The notes under the pieces: generated by a model
The model's database searches: none
Told to the model about the DNA's origin: nothing
Seen by the model: only the letters and a program-made list of their open reading frames with translations
Translations under genes and position numbers: made by a program
Shown: piece after piece, positions 1-7,390 of the stretch
How positions within the stretch are numbered: the first letter of the stretch is position 1
Layout of the letters: the number at the start of each line of letters is the position of its first letter
Assembly (NCBI RefSeq): GCF_008039615.1
Contig: NZ_VDUZ01000024.1
Location: 1 to 64,000, forward strand
DNA from: Vineibacter terrae
Lineage (GTDB): Bacteria; Pseudomonadota; Alphaproteobacteria; Reyranellales; Reyranellaceae
Length of the DNA: 64,000 nucleotides
Reading direction: 5' to 3'

Positions 1-156
1 AGCACAATATATCCATAATTGCTACTCAAAAACACCATTTACATGCCTACATACTGGACGCAAAATCGCCGCTTTTTTCAACAAAGCCAAATACTTACCT
101 GACTCTGTCAGGGGTAACTTCGGCCTAAGCATTGCCCGGAACATACCTCCGGACCA

Positions 157-185
157 TTGGCAGGCGCGGCCTGCGGGCATATAAT
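157..185 (+). promoter_or_regulatory. Sigma70-type promoter for the M35-like peptidase gene
   Basis: A -35 hexamer TTGGCA (157-162) is followed by a 17-bp spacer and a perfect -10 hexamer TATAAT (180-185). Transcription would begin near 192, leaving a leader of about 35 nt before the start at 227. The match is unusually good for such GC-rich DNA, and the preceding 120 bases are markedly AT-richer than the rest of the window. Confidence 0.65.
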
Positions 186-226
186 AAGCAAGCGCTCACA
201 CATGAACATCGAACCGGAGGATGCGC

Positions 227-838
227 ATGTTCGATATCATGATGCTGCTGGGCAGCCTGCAGCCGCAGAAGACGATTCCGGCGCGCATCACCTGCGCCTG
301 GGCGGCGTTCCCCGACGAGAGGGTGCGCGGCTACATGGCCACGGCGCTGCACATCGTGGAGCGCGTGAACCTGCGGCTGGGCAACCTGCTGGCTGCGGCC
401 GACGCCGAGGCGCGCTGGAACGCGCCCGAAGCGCCCGAGCAGTTCTGGTTCGGCAGCTTCTCGCGGATCAAGGCCGCGAAGGTGCAGCGCACGTTCCGCG
501 GCATCCCCCGCCACCTCGCCAGCCCGCAGCTGAAGGTGGTATGCGACGCCGGCTTCGGGTCCTACGGCGAGGCGCGGCCGGGCATCCTGCGCATCCGGCT
601 CGGGCATCTCTGGCACGATCCCGACGTCCCCGAAAAGGATGCCGAGCGGGTGCAGACCTTCGTGCACGAGGCGGCGCATATCTGCGGCCGGTTCTCGATC
701 GCCGAGGGCAGCTTCTACGGCCGCGACGACGCCCACAGCCTGACGCGCTGGCGCATGCGCGCCACCCGCAACGCCGACAACTACGGCTACTACGCGATCG
801 ACGCGATCGACGCGATCGACCATCCGACGGCCGGGTAG
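227..838 (+). CDS. Putative aspzincin (M35-like) zinc metallopeptidase
   Basis: This 203-residue protein has a zinc-protease HEAAH motif near residue 147. It then has a YG pair and, about 20 residues on, NADNYGYY. This HExxH ... YG ... NADxYxYF order is typical of lysine-specific (M35/aspzincin) endopeptidases. The usual third ligand Asp, a few residues before YG, appears replaced by Glu in AEGSFYG. The start at 227 is chosen because GGAGG (216-220) lies 6 nt upstream; an in-frame ATG at 221 would sit directly on that site. No signal peptide is obvious, so the site of action is unclear. The C terminus carries a short repeated Ile-Asp-Ala run. It stands alone behind its own promoter. Family assignment is by motif only. 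Confidence 0.6.
   Translation: MFDIMMLLGSLQPQKTIPARITCAWAAFPDERVRGYMATALHIVERVNLRLGNLLAAADAEARWNAPEAPEQFWFGSFSRIKAAKVQRTFRGIPRHLASPQLKVVCDAGFGSYGEARPGILRIRLGHLWHDPDVPEKDAERVQTFVHEAAHICGRFSIAEGSFYGRDDAHSLTRWRMRATRNADNYGYYAIDAIDAIDHPTAG
794..820 (+). repeat. Three tandem 9-bp units inside the peptidase gene
   Basis: The unit GCGATCGAC is repeated three times exactly, encoding consecutive Ala-Ile-Asp triplets just before the C terminus. Such a tract could vary in copy number by slippage without shifting the frame. Confidence 0.8.
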
Positions 839-1035
839 CGCGGGAAAACCCACAATCGCCGCGTTCCTGCCTCACGGCCGACGCCGCTTCAGGCACGCGC
901 GCCGCGGCCCCGGCCGGCCGGCTGACACACCGCCGGCGGCGGGCGCCGCATAGACGCGACGGCGGCTGCCCTGGCGTGACGGCAGGGCAATGACGGGATT
1001 GCCTTTTGCGCCCGCATCATCGACATTAGCGGGCA

Positions 1036-1866
1036 ATGATCACGCGTCGCGCAATGCTTGGGGGCATGGGGTGCGGCCTGGCAATGCCGGGCCTGGCCGG
1101 TTGCGGCGCACGACAGGCGGCGTATCGCCGCCCCGACAGCGCCCAGGCGCCGGCGCGGCCGGCCCCGTCCGGCCTGGACGCGGTGATCGACATCAGCCAC
1201 ATGGTCGACGTCTCCGATTTCGGGCTGGCCCGCCGCCATAGCGACATCGAGGCGGTGATCCACAAATCGAGCGAAGGCGGCGACTGGTTCGACCCCTCCT
1301 ACGGCGCGCGCCGCGCCCAGGCCGAGGCGGCGGGCATGCTGTGGGGCGCCTACCATTACGGCACCCGCCAGTATTCCGGCGCCGACCAGGCGGCAGCGTT
1401 CCTGTCGGCGGCGCAGCCGGGGCCGTCGACCCTGCTGGCGCTGGACTTCGAGCTCAACGACCGCAACCCGCGCAACACCATGACCCTGGCCCAGGCCGAG
1501 ACGTTCGTGCTGGCGGTGCAGCAGGCCACCGGCCGGCTGCCGATGGTCTATGTCCATCCCAACTGGGCCAACGGCGTGCCGCCGCCGGGCCACAGCGCGT
1601 CGCTGGCGCAGCCGATCATGCCGGGCTCGATCCTGGCGCGCTGCGAGCTGTGGCTGGCCGACTACCGCGACGAGCCCGAGGTGCCCATGGCCTGGGCCGA
1701 CCGCGGCTGGCGCCTGTGGCAATACGTCGCCAACGAGAGCCCGGCCGACGCCGCCTACGGCACCGTGCCGCGCGCCGTGCAGGGCATCAGCCATTGCGAC
1801 CGCAACCTGTTCGCCGGCAGCTCATCCGACCTGAACCGCTTCTGGCGCAGCGGCCGGATGGCGTGA
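1036..1866 (+). CDS. GH25-family lysozyme-like lipoprotein
   Basis: This 276-residue protein has an N-terminal RR pair, a short hydrophobic stretch and a lipobox LAGC ending at Cys23, suggesting a lipoprotein (possibly Tat-exported). The catalytic fold starts with AVIDISH (Asp52), continues with a KSSEG segment and WGAYHYG, and has the GH25 acidic pair in LALDFE (Asp137, Glu139). The C-terminal part keeps W-rich strands such as LWQYV. GH25 enzymes cleave the MurNAc-GlcNAc bond of peptidoglycan, so a role in envelope remodelling is likely. The ribosome site is weak (GCGGGC before ATG). The 200 bp upstream contain no recognisable gene. Confidence 0.85.
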   Translation: MITRRAMLGGMGCGLAMPGLAGCGARQAAYRRPDSAQAPARPAPSGLDAVIDISHMVDVSDFGLARRHSDIEAVIHKSSEGGDWFDPSYGARRAQAEAAGMLWGAYHYGTRQYSGADQAAAFLSAAQPGPSTLLALDFELNDRNPRNTMTLAQAETFVLAVQQATGRLPMVYVHPNWANGVPPPGHSASLAQPIMPGSILARCELWLADYRDEPEVPMAWADRGWRLWQYVANESPADAAYGTVPRAVQGISHCDRNLFAGSSSDLNRFWRSGRMA

Positions 1867-1874
1867 TCTCTTCA

Positions 1875-2020
1875 CCTCTCCCGCGAGCGGGAGAGGTCGA
1901 CGAACGCGCCAGCGTTCGGCGGGGGAGGGATTTCACGCGAGGCGCCTCGTCTCGACGCCCTCACCCTCCCATCGCGCTTTGCGCGATGGGCCCCTCCCTC
2001 TCCCGCGCAGCGGGAGAGGG
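1875..2020. repeat. Composite palindromic element, copy 1 (downstream of CitE-like gene)
   Basis: The element begins and ends with short hairpins built on CTCTCCCGC / GCGGGAGAG, with inner GC-rich arms and an internal palindrome around GCGCGATGGGCCC. It lies between the convergent ends of the lysozyme and CitE-like genes and stops just before the latter's stop codon. A second copy in the same orientation is on the other side of the CitE-like gene. Confidence 0.8.
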
Positions 2021-2021
2021 G

Positions 2022-2897
2022 TCATGGCCGCGCTCTTGCCAGCAGGCGGCGGGCGCGCTCGACGACGGGCAGGTCGATCATCGCGCCCTCGAAGGCGGCG
2101 GCGCCCTGGCCGGCGGCCACGGCCTGCTCGAAGGCCGCGATCAGGCGGCGGGCGCGGTCGGCATCGGCGGCGCCGACGCCGTACGCCTCGTTGATGATCG
2201 GCACATGGGCGGGATGGATGCAGGCGGTGCAGGCAAAGCCCAGGCCGCGCGAGCGCCTGAGGCTGTCGCGGTAGCCCGCGAGGTCGGAGAAGTCGGCGAA
2301 GCGGCCGACCGAGCCCAGCGGCAGGATGCCGGCGCCGCGCGCCGCCGCCACCACCAGCATGGCGTAGACATAGAGCGCATCGCCGGTGGGCGAGCCGCCC
2401 AGCTCGGTCGACAGGTCCTCGGCGCCGATGCCCAGGGCCACGACGCGCGGGTCGGCGGCCGCGATCGCGCCCAGCGCCGGCAGCGCCTCGGGCGTCTCGA
2501 TGATGGCGATGAAGCGCACGGCGCCGGGCGCCAGCCCCGACGCCGCCTCGCGCGCCGCCACCGCCTCCGACAGCAGCTTCACGTGCTCCGGCCCCATCAC
2601 CTTGGGCAGCATCAGCGCCGCCACGCCCGGCATCACCGCGGCGGCGATGTCGGCCACCGCCAGCTCCAGCGGCCGGTTGATGCGCACCACCACGTCGGCG
2701 CCGCCCTGGCTGACCGTGGGCACGGCCGCCGGCAGGGCGCGGCGCGCCGCGTCCTTCTCAGCCGGCGCCACCGAGTCCTCGAGGTCCAGGATGATGGCAT
2801 CGGCGCCGCGGGTATGCGCCTTGGCGATGAAGTTGTCCTTGGTCGCCGGCACGAACATCAGCGAGCGCCAGGTCGGCAGGTCGGGGCGGACGGGCAT
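2022..2897 (-). CDS. HpcH/HpaI-CitE family CoA-ester lyase
   Basis: This 291-residue CitE-like protein is a TIM-barrel Mg2+ lyase of the citrate lyase beta / malyl-CoA / citramalyl-CoA lyase family. Visible family motifs are RSLMFVPA at the N terminus (CoA site), AIILDLEDSV, VVRIN, IAIIETPEAL (metal-binding Glu) and GAEDLS (metal-binding Asp). The start at MPVRP is chosen because homology begins there; the upstream in-frame codons run into a palindromic element. With the neighbouring CoA-transferase and hydratase it fits cleavage of citramalyl-CoA (or a related C4-C5 ester) to acetyl-CoA plus pyruvate, as in itaconate or mesaconate breakdown. The exact substrate cannot be told from sequence. 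Confidence 0.85.
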   Translation of the reverse strand: MPVRPDLPTWRSLMFVPATKDNFIAKAHTRGADAIILDLEDSVAPAEKDAARRALPAAVPTVSQGGADVVVRINRPLELAVADIAAAVMPGVAALMLPKVMGPEHVKLLSEAVAAREAASGLAPGAVRFIAIIETPEALPALGAIAAADPRVVALGIGAEDLSTELGGSPTGDALYVYAMLVVAAARGAGILPLGSVGRFADFSDLAGYRDSLRRSRGLGFACTACIHPAHVPIINEAYGVGAADADRARRLIAAFEQAVAAGQGAAAFEGAMIDLPVVERARRLLARARP

Positions 2898-2944
2898 GGG
2901 TATGGCCTCGGGGGTGGGTGTGCCACACCTGTGGTGCATCTTCA

Positions 2945-3077
2945 CCTCTCCCGCAAGCGGGAGAGGTCGGCGCGAAGCGCCGGGTAAGGGCTTCACGCAC
3001 AGCACCTCGTGTGAAGCCCTCACCTTCCCATCACGCTACGCGCGATGGGCCCCTTCCTCTCCCGCTTGCGGGAGAGG
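2945..3077. repeat. Composite palindromic element, copy 2 (upstream of CitE-like gene)
   Basis: This has the same architecture and orientation as the copy at 1875-2020: a CTCTCCCGC-type hairpin at each end and an internal region near GCGCGATGGGCCCC. It fills the gap between the CoA-transferase stop and the CitE-like start, so the CitE-like gene is flanked by two direct copies. Confidence 0.8.
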
Positions 3078-3080
3078 AGA

Positions 3081-4277
3081 TCAATCACGGGCGGCGCCTG
3101 AGGCGAGCAGGCGGTCGATGTCCGAGTCGGCGTAGCCGAGCTCGGCCAGCACGGCGCGGGTGTGCTCGCCCAGCAGGGGAGCGTGCGCCTCGTCGTCGCG
3201 GTTGCCGCCGGAGAAGATGTTGGCGACCCGGGTGCGGCGCAGGCGGCCCTGGCTGGGATGGTCCTCGGCGCGGAAGAAGCCCGTATCGGCCAGGTGCGGG
3301 TCCTCGAGCAGGTCGTCGATCGAGTTGTAGCGCGCCGCCGGCACGTCCAGCTTCGCGAAGATCGCCAGCCACTCGGCGGTGGTCTTCTGCGCCAGGCCCT
3401 GCTTGCGCACCTCGAAGTACGCGGCCGCGTGCGCGGTGCGCGCAGCGGCGCTGGCGAAGCGCGGATCGGCCTTCAGCTCGGGCCGGCCGACGGCGTCGAA
3501 GAAGGCGAAAGCCTGGACGTTGGTGTTGGGCCCGACGGTGATGTAGCCGTCGCGCGTCGGCAGCGGCCGGTAGTCGGGGCTCAGCAGGCGGTTGTCGCCG
3601 CTGGGGCCGACCGGCGGATCGAAGGTGGCGGCGCCCAGGTGCTCGCTCAGCACGAACGAGGCCATGTTCTCGAACATCGGCACGTCGATGGCCTCGCCGC
3701 GGCCGGTCTTCTCGCGGCGGTAGAGCGCGAAGCCGATGCATTGCGCCGCGATCAGGCCGGTGGTGTGGTCGGTCATCACCATGGGCACGAAGCGCGGCTC
3801 GCCCGTGGCGCGCGCGAAGGTGCCGGCGACGCCCGACAGGCTCTGCACGATGGGATCGTAGGCCGGGCGGTTGAAGTAGCGCCCGCCGCGGCCGAAGGCG
3901 AGGATCGAGCAGTGGATCAGGCGCGGGTGGCCGGGCGCCAGGCTCGGATAGTCGAGGCCGGCGCGCGCCAGGGCCTCGGGCCGGATGTTGCTCACGAAGA
4001 CGTCGGCGCCCGATATCAGGCGGCGCATGGCGTCCATGCCGCCTTCCTGCTTCAGGTCGAGGCAGACCGAGCGCTTGTTGCGGTTGAAGTTGATGAACTT
4101 GCCGGACATGCCGGGATGGCGGCTGCCCTGCGCCATGGTGCGCAGGAGGTCGCCGCCGGGCGCCTCGACCTTGATCACGTCGGCGCCCTGGTCGGCCAGC
4201 GTGCGGGTGCAGATCGGGCCCACCACCACCGTGGTGAGGTCGACCACGCGCACGCCCTCGAGCGGACCGCCGCTCAT
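3081..4277 (-). CDS. CaiB/BaiF (family III) CoA-transferase
   Basis: This 398-residue protein is full length for class III CoA-transferases, which move CoA between carboxylic acids through a covalent enzyme-acyl intermediate. It starts LEGVRVVDLTTVVVGP, has the family signatures DVIKVEAP, FINFNRNKRSVCLDL and ADVFVSNIRP, and has Asp at the usual nucleophile position in YDPIVQSLSG. GGAGG lies 7 nt before the chosen ATG. Context suggests activation of a C5 dicarboxylic acid such as itaconate or mesaconate, but family III enzymes also use formate, oxalate, succinate or carnitine derivatives, so the substrate is an inference. Confidence 0.85.
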   Translation of the reverse strand: MSGGPLEGVRVVDLTTVVVGPICTRTLADQGADVIKVEAPGGDLLRTMAQGSRHPGMSGKFINFNRNKRSVCLDLKQEGGMDAMRRLISGADVFVSNIRPEALARAGLDYPSLAPGHPRLIHCSILAFGRGGRYFNRPAYDPIVQSLSGVAGTFARATGEPRFVPMVMTDHTTGLIAAQCIGFALYRREKTGRGEAIDVPMFENMASFVLSEHLGAATFDPPVGPSGDNRLLSPDYRPLPTRDGYITVGPNTNVQAFAFFDAVGRPELKADPRFASAAARTAHAAAYFEVRKQGLAQKTTAEWLAIFAKLDVPAARYNSIDDLLEDPHLADTGFFRAEDHPSQGRLRRTRVANIFSGGNRDDEAHAPLLGEHTRAVLAELGYADSDIDRLLASGAARD

Positions 4278-4328
4278 GGGAGTCCTCCCGCGCGCAGAGT
4301 CGCGGGTTGAGGCATCGCAGGAAGATTT

Positions 4329-4431
4329 ACCACAGAGGCACAGAGGGCACGGAGGAACACAGAGAAAGACCGGTCGCGCGCCGTCGGCGCGCAATCTTCT
4401 CTTGTCTCTGTGTTCCTCTGTACCCTCTGTA
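4329..4431. repeat. Inverted-repeat element with CACAGAGG-type arms
   Basis: The left arm carries ACAGAGGCACAGAGGGCACG and a following AACACAGAGA. The right arm carries the complementary series TCTCTGTGTTCCTCTGT and CCCTCTGT. A small GC palindrome sits at the centre. It is the first of several repeats filling the gap between the hydratase and CoA-transferase genes; no gene was seen in this gap. Confidence 0.7.
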
Positions 4432-4478
4432 CTACTGACCTCAAGAATCTCCGCGAGCCGCGGTGATTTGGATAGCCT

Positions 4479-4636
4479 TCATGGTGAGCACAGGTGAATG
4501 CGAAGCATTCACCGAGTCGAACCATGAAGGCCTCGCACGGCCAGTGGTGCGGCGCTTCATGGTTCGACAGGCTCACCATGAAGCGCTTCCCCCACCAAGT
4601 GGTTGCGGCCAAAGGGCTGCGCTGTGCCTCTGTGGT
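4479..4636. repeat. Second inverted repeat plus a lone half-arm of the first
   Basis: TCATGGTGAGC at 4479 and GGTTCGACAGGCTCACCATG near 4561 form the arms of a second palindromic element with internal GAATGCGAAGCATTC. Just beyond it, CTGTGCCTCTGTGGT (4622-4636) is the complement of the left arm of the preceding element, suggesting one element inserted within or next to another. Confidence 0.6.
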
Positions 4637-4653
4637 GAAGCCTTCCTCTTTCA

Positions 4654-5520
4654 TCACGCGAGCTCCAGGTCCATCTCGCCGCAGAGATGGCCGGCCTTGT
4701 CGGCGGCCCAGACCTTCATGCGGCCGTCCTTGGCATCGGCGCCGCGGATGGTGAGCGGATCGCCGACCCACAGCGGATAGGTCAGGCGCGCCGTGAGCCC
4801 GCGCAGCGGCGTGGGCGCGCGCTTCAGCGCGGCGTCGATCATCAGCTGCATGGTGAGCCCGCCATTGTGCACGGTGTGCTCGTAGCCCTCGACGCCGCGG
4901 GCGTAGTCGGCGTCGTAGTGGATGCGGTGCGCATTCCAGGTGATCGCCGAGTAGCGGAACACCAGCGTCTCCGACAGCAGCACGGTGTCCTGCCAGGCGT
5001 GGCCGGCGGGCGCCGATGCCGGCACGGTGGCGGTGGTCTTCTGCCCCGGCGGCGTCGCCTCGCGGTAGATCGCGTCGAACTCGTCGACCGCCAGCACCTG
5101 GCCGCCCTGCTCGATGGTGTTGCGCAGGGTGAGCACGAAGATGTTCCCGGAGCGGCCGCTCTTGGGCACGATGTCGACGACCTCCGACTTGCGCAGCGCC
5201 GGCTGCCCGATGCGCAGGCCGCCCATCAGCTGCAGCCGCCTGCCGGCGCCCATGCGGCGCGGCATCGGGATCGGCGGCAGCACGACGCCGCCCTTGGCGT
5301 GGCCGTCCTCGCGCAGCTCCGACTGGCGCGCGATGTCGACGAAGAACATCGAGAACCAGTGCGCCGGCAGCGCCATGCCGGCCTTGAACGAGTCGGGATC
5401 GCGGTCGAGCATCGAGGCGACGCGGCGCACCATGGGCAGCGCGATGTCGTCCTCGATCACGCGCACGCGCCCGATCCACGGGCGCAGGATGGTCATGGCG
5501 TCGTCGAGAGAAGTTGTCAT
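4654..5520 (-). CDS. Double hot-dog acyl-CoA hydratase (HTD2 / mesaconyl-C4-CoA hydratase-like)
   Basis: This 288-residue protein has an N-terminal FAS1-like/MaoC-N region with HWFSMFF and a C-terminal hot-dog with the hydratase motif SAITWNAHRIHYDADYAR followed by HNGGLTMQL. That HRIHYD ... YA pattern is typical of mesaconyl-C4-CoA and itaconyl-CoA hydratases and of HTD2-type 3-hydroxyacyl dehydratases. It would add water to an unsaturated CoA ester, giving a substrate for the CitE-like lyase downstream. Only 28 bp separate it from the IlvD-like gene upstream. Family is firm; substrate is inferred from the neighbours. Confidence 0.8.
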   Translation of the reverse strand: MTTSLDDAMTILRPWIGRVRVIEDDIALPMVRRVASMLDRDPDSFKAGMALPAHWFSMFFVDIARQSELREDGHAKGGVVLPPIPMPRRMGAGRRLQLMGGLRIGQPALRKSEVVDIVPKSGRSGNIFVLTLRNTIEQGGQVLAVDEFDAIYREATPPGQKTTATVPASAPAGHAWQDTVLLSETLVFRYSAITWNAHRIHYDADYARGVEGYEHTVHNGGLTMQLMIDAALKRAPTPLRGLTARLTYPLWVGDPLTIRGADAKDGRMKVWAADKAGHLCGEMDLELA

Positions 5521-5548
5521 CCTGGATCCTTGTCGTGTTCGGGGAGGG

Positions 5549-7267
5549 TCATACCACGCAGCCGTAATGCGCGGACGAGACCAGGCGGATGTATTTGTGG
5601 TGCACCGAGCCGGGCCGCACGCGCGCCGACAGATCGGGCGCGCGCCAGCTGGCCATGCGGCGTGCGATCTCGTCGTCGGGAACGTCGAGCGTCAGGGTGC
5701 GCGCCTGCGGGTCGATGACGATGGTGTCGCCGTCGCGCACCGCCGCGAGCGGGCCGCCGCGCGCCGCCTCGGGCGAGATGTGGCCGATCAGGATGCCGTG
5801 CGAGACGCCGGAGAAGCGGCCGTCGGTGATCAGCGCCACGTCGACGCCCAGGCCGCGGCCCTGCAGCTGGATGGTCAGCATCACCATCTCGGGCATGCCC
5901 GGCCCGCCTACCGGGCCGACATTGCGCACCACCACGACGGTGCCGGGCACGATCGCGCCGGCGCGGATCGCGGCCATGGTGTCGGCTTCCGAGTCGAAGA
6001 CCCGCGCCGTGCCGCGGAATTGGCCCTTCTCCAGCGTCTTGCCGGACAGCTTCAGCACGCAGCTTTCCGGCGCCAGGTTGCCCTTCAGCACGCTGATATG
6101 GTGGTTGGGCGGCGCGATCGGCCGCGCCACCGGCAGGACGATGTCCTGCGGCGCCATCTCGTCCAGCGTCGGCACCGCCGCGAGGTTCTCCGCCAGCGTC
6201 CGGCCGGTCACGGTGAGCGCATCGCCGTGCAGCAGGCCGTGGCGCAGCAGCTCCTTCATCACCACGGGCACGCCGCCGATCGCGTGCAGGCTGGTCATGG
6301 CATAGGGGCCGTGCGGCTGCAGGTTGGCCAGCAGCGGGATGCGCTCGCCCACCTGCTGGATGCGCTCGATGGTGATCGGCACCTGGGCCTCGCGCGCGAT
6401 GGCCAGCAGGTGCAGGTACATGTTGGTCGAGCCGCCCATGGCGTAGACCGTGGTGATCGCGTTCTCGAAGGCGCGCTCGGTCATGATGTCGCGCGGCCGG
6501 ATGCCCGATGCGATCAGCCGGTACAGCGCCTCGACCGAGGCGCGCGCCTGGGCCCGCACGTCGTCGTGGATGTCGCTCTGGGCGTCATAGTCGGCCGGGT
6601 GCGAAGCGCCGTGCGGCAGCATCATGCCGATCGCCTCGGCGATGGTGCTCATGGTGTTGGCCGTGAACATCGCGCCGCAGGTGCCGCTGCCGGGCATCAC
6701 GTTGCGCTCGAGCTCCGACAGCTCGGCGGCCGAGATGCGGCCGGCCTCGCACGCCGCCCGGCCCTCGGCATAGTCCATGATCGTGAGGTTGGCGCCCTTG
6801 CGCACCCAGGGCTCGAACGCGACCTTCCCGGGCGAGCTGGTGCCGGGATACAGCACCAGCCCGAAGGCGTTGGTGCGCGCCAGCGGCATCAGCGCCGCGG
6901 CGCCGGTCTTGTCGCAGCCGGAGATCACGATCATGGCGTCGCCGTGATGCGCGTAGTGGCCGATCTCGACGCAATCGGCGACCACGTCGCGCGACACCAG
7001 GCTGTAGCCGGCCGTGGGCGTGCCCTGGGTCAGGGCGTCCGACACCGCCGGGGCGCCGACGATCAGCCCCTGCCCGCCCCGCTCGGCGATAGTGTCGACC
7101 AGCAGCTCGCTGATGCGGCGCACGCGGTTGTTGCAGCGATGCGCGTTGGTGTAGGCGGCGGCGATCGTCACCACGGCGCTGGCCTGGGCCGCGCGGTCGG
7201 GATCGAAGCCGGCCGCGCGCACTTCCACCCGCGACTTCTTCCAGTAGGTGCTGCTGTCTTGCGTCAT
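5549..7267 (-). CDS. IlvD/Edd family dehydratase
   Basis: This 572-residue protein is full length for Fe-S dehydratases that remove water from 2,3-dihydroxy acids or sugar acids. The cluster-ligand cysteines are visible: Cys45 in HRCNN, Cys118 in SGCDKTGA and Cys197 in [14 protein letters not shown]. The C-terminal domain has [11 protein letters not shown] and [14 protein letters not shown]. The first ligand motif differs from the CN-x-H of classical dihydroxy-acid dehydratase, so it may be a paralogue acting on another hydroxy acid rather than the branched-chain amino acid enzyme. It is the first gene of the minus-strand metabolic operon, divergent from the MDR gene across about 120 bp. Confidence 0.85.
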   Translation of the reverse strand: MTQDSSTYWKKSRVEVRAAGFDPDRAAQASAVVTIAAAYTNAHRCNNRVRRISELLVDTIAERGGQGLIVGAPAVSDALTQGTPTAGYSLVSRDVVADCVEIGHYAHHGDAMIVISGCDKTGAAALMPLARTNAFGLVLYPGTSSPGKVAFEPWVRKGANLTIMDYAEGRAACEAGRISAAELSELERNVMPGSGTCGAMFTANTMSTIAEAIGMMLPHGASHPADYDAQSDIHDDVRAQARASVEALYRLIASGIRPRDIMTERAFENAITTVYAMGGSTNMYLHLLAIAREAQVPITIERIQQVGERIPLLANLQPHGPYAMTSLHAIGGVPVVMKELLRHGLLHGDALTVTGRTLAENLAAVPTLDEMAPQDIVLPVARPIAPPNHHISVLKGNLAPESCVLKLSGKTLEKGQFRGTARVFDSEADTMAAIRAGAIVPGTVVVVRNVGPVGGPGMPEMVMLTIQLQGRGLGVDVALITDGRFSGVSHGILIGHISPEAARGGPLAAVRDGDTIVIDPQARTLTLDVPDDEIARRMASWRAPDLSARVRPGSVHHKYIRLVSSAHYGCVV

Positions 7268-7390
7268 GGACCATCCGCCCGTCTTGCCTTGCGGGCATTA
7301 CGACAACGCCCGTTCCCGGAATGCAAGCCCTGCGCTTGTGAGCGTCGGCAATTCGCGGCAAAGATGGCGCACGTACATCGGGAGATCGAC

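Noticed and set aside
1875-2020. Possible CRISPR-like or terminator array from repeated CTCTCCCGC hairpins
   Set aside because: No regular repeat-spacer spacing and no cas genes; arms are palindromic composites repeated elsewhere, and no T-run follows.
5114-7390. Long plus-strand open frame (over 750 codons) reading into the MDR gene
   Set aside because: It lies antisense to the hydratase and IlvD-like genes, is rich in Arg/His/Gln/Asp as expected for antisense frames of GC-rich genes, and shows no family motif until the real MDR start at 7391.
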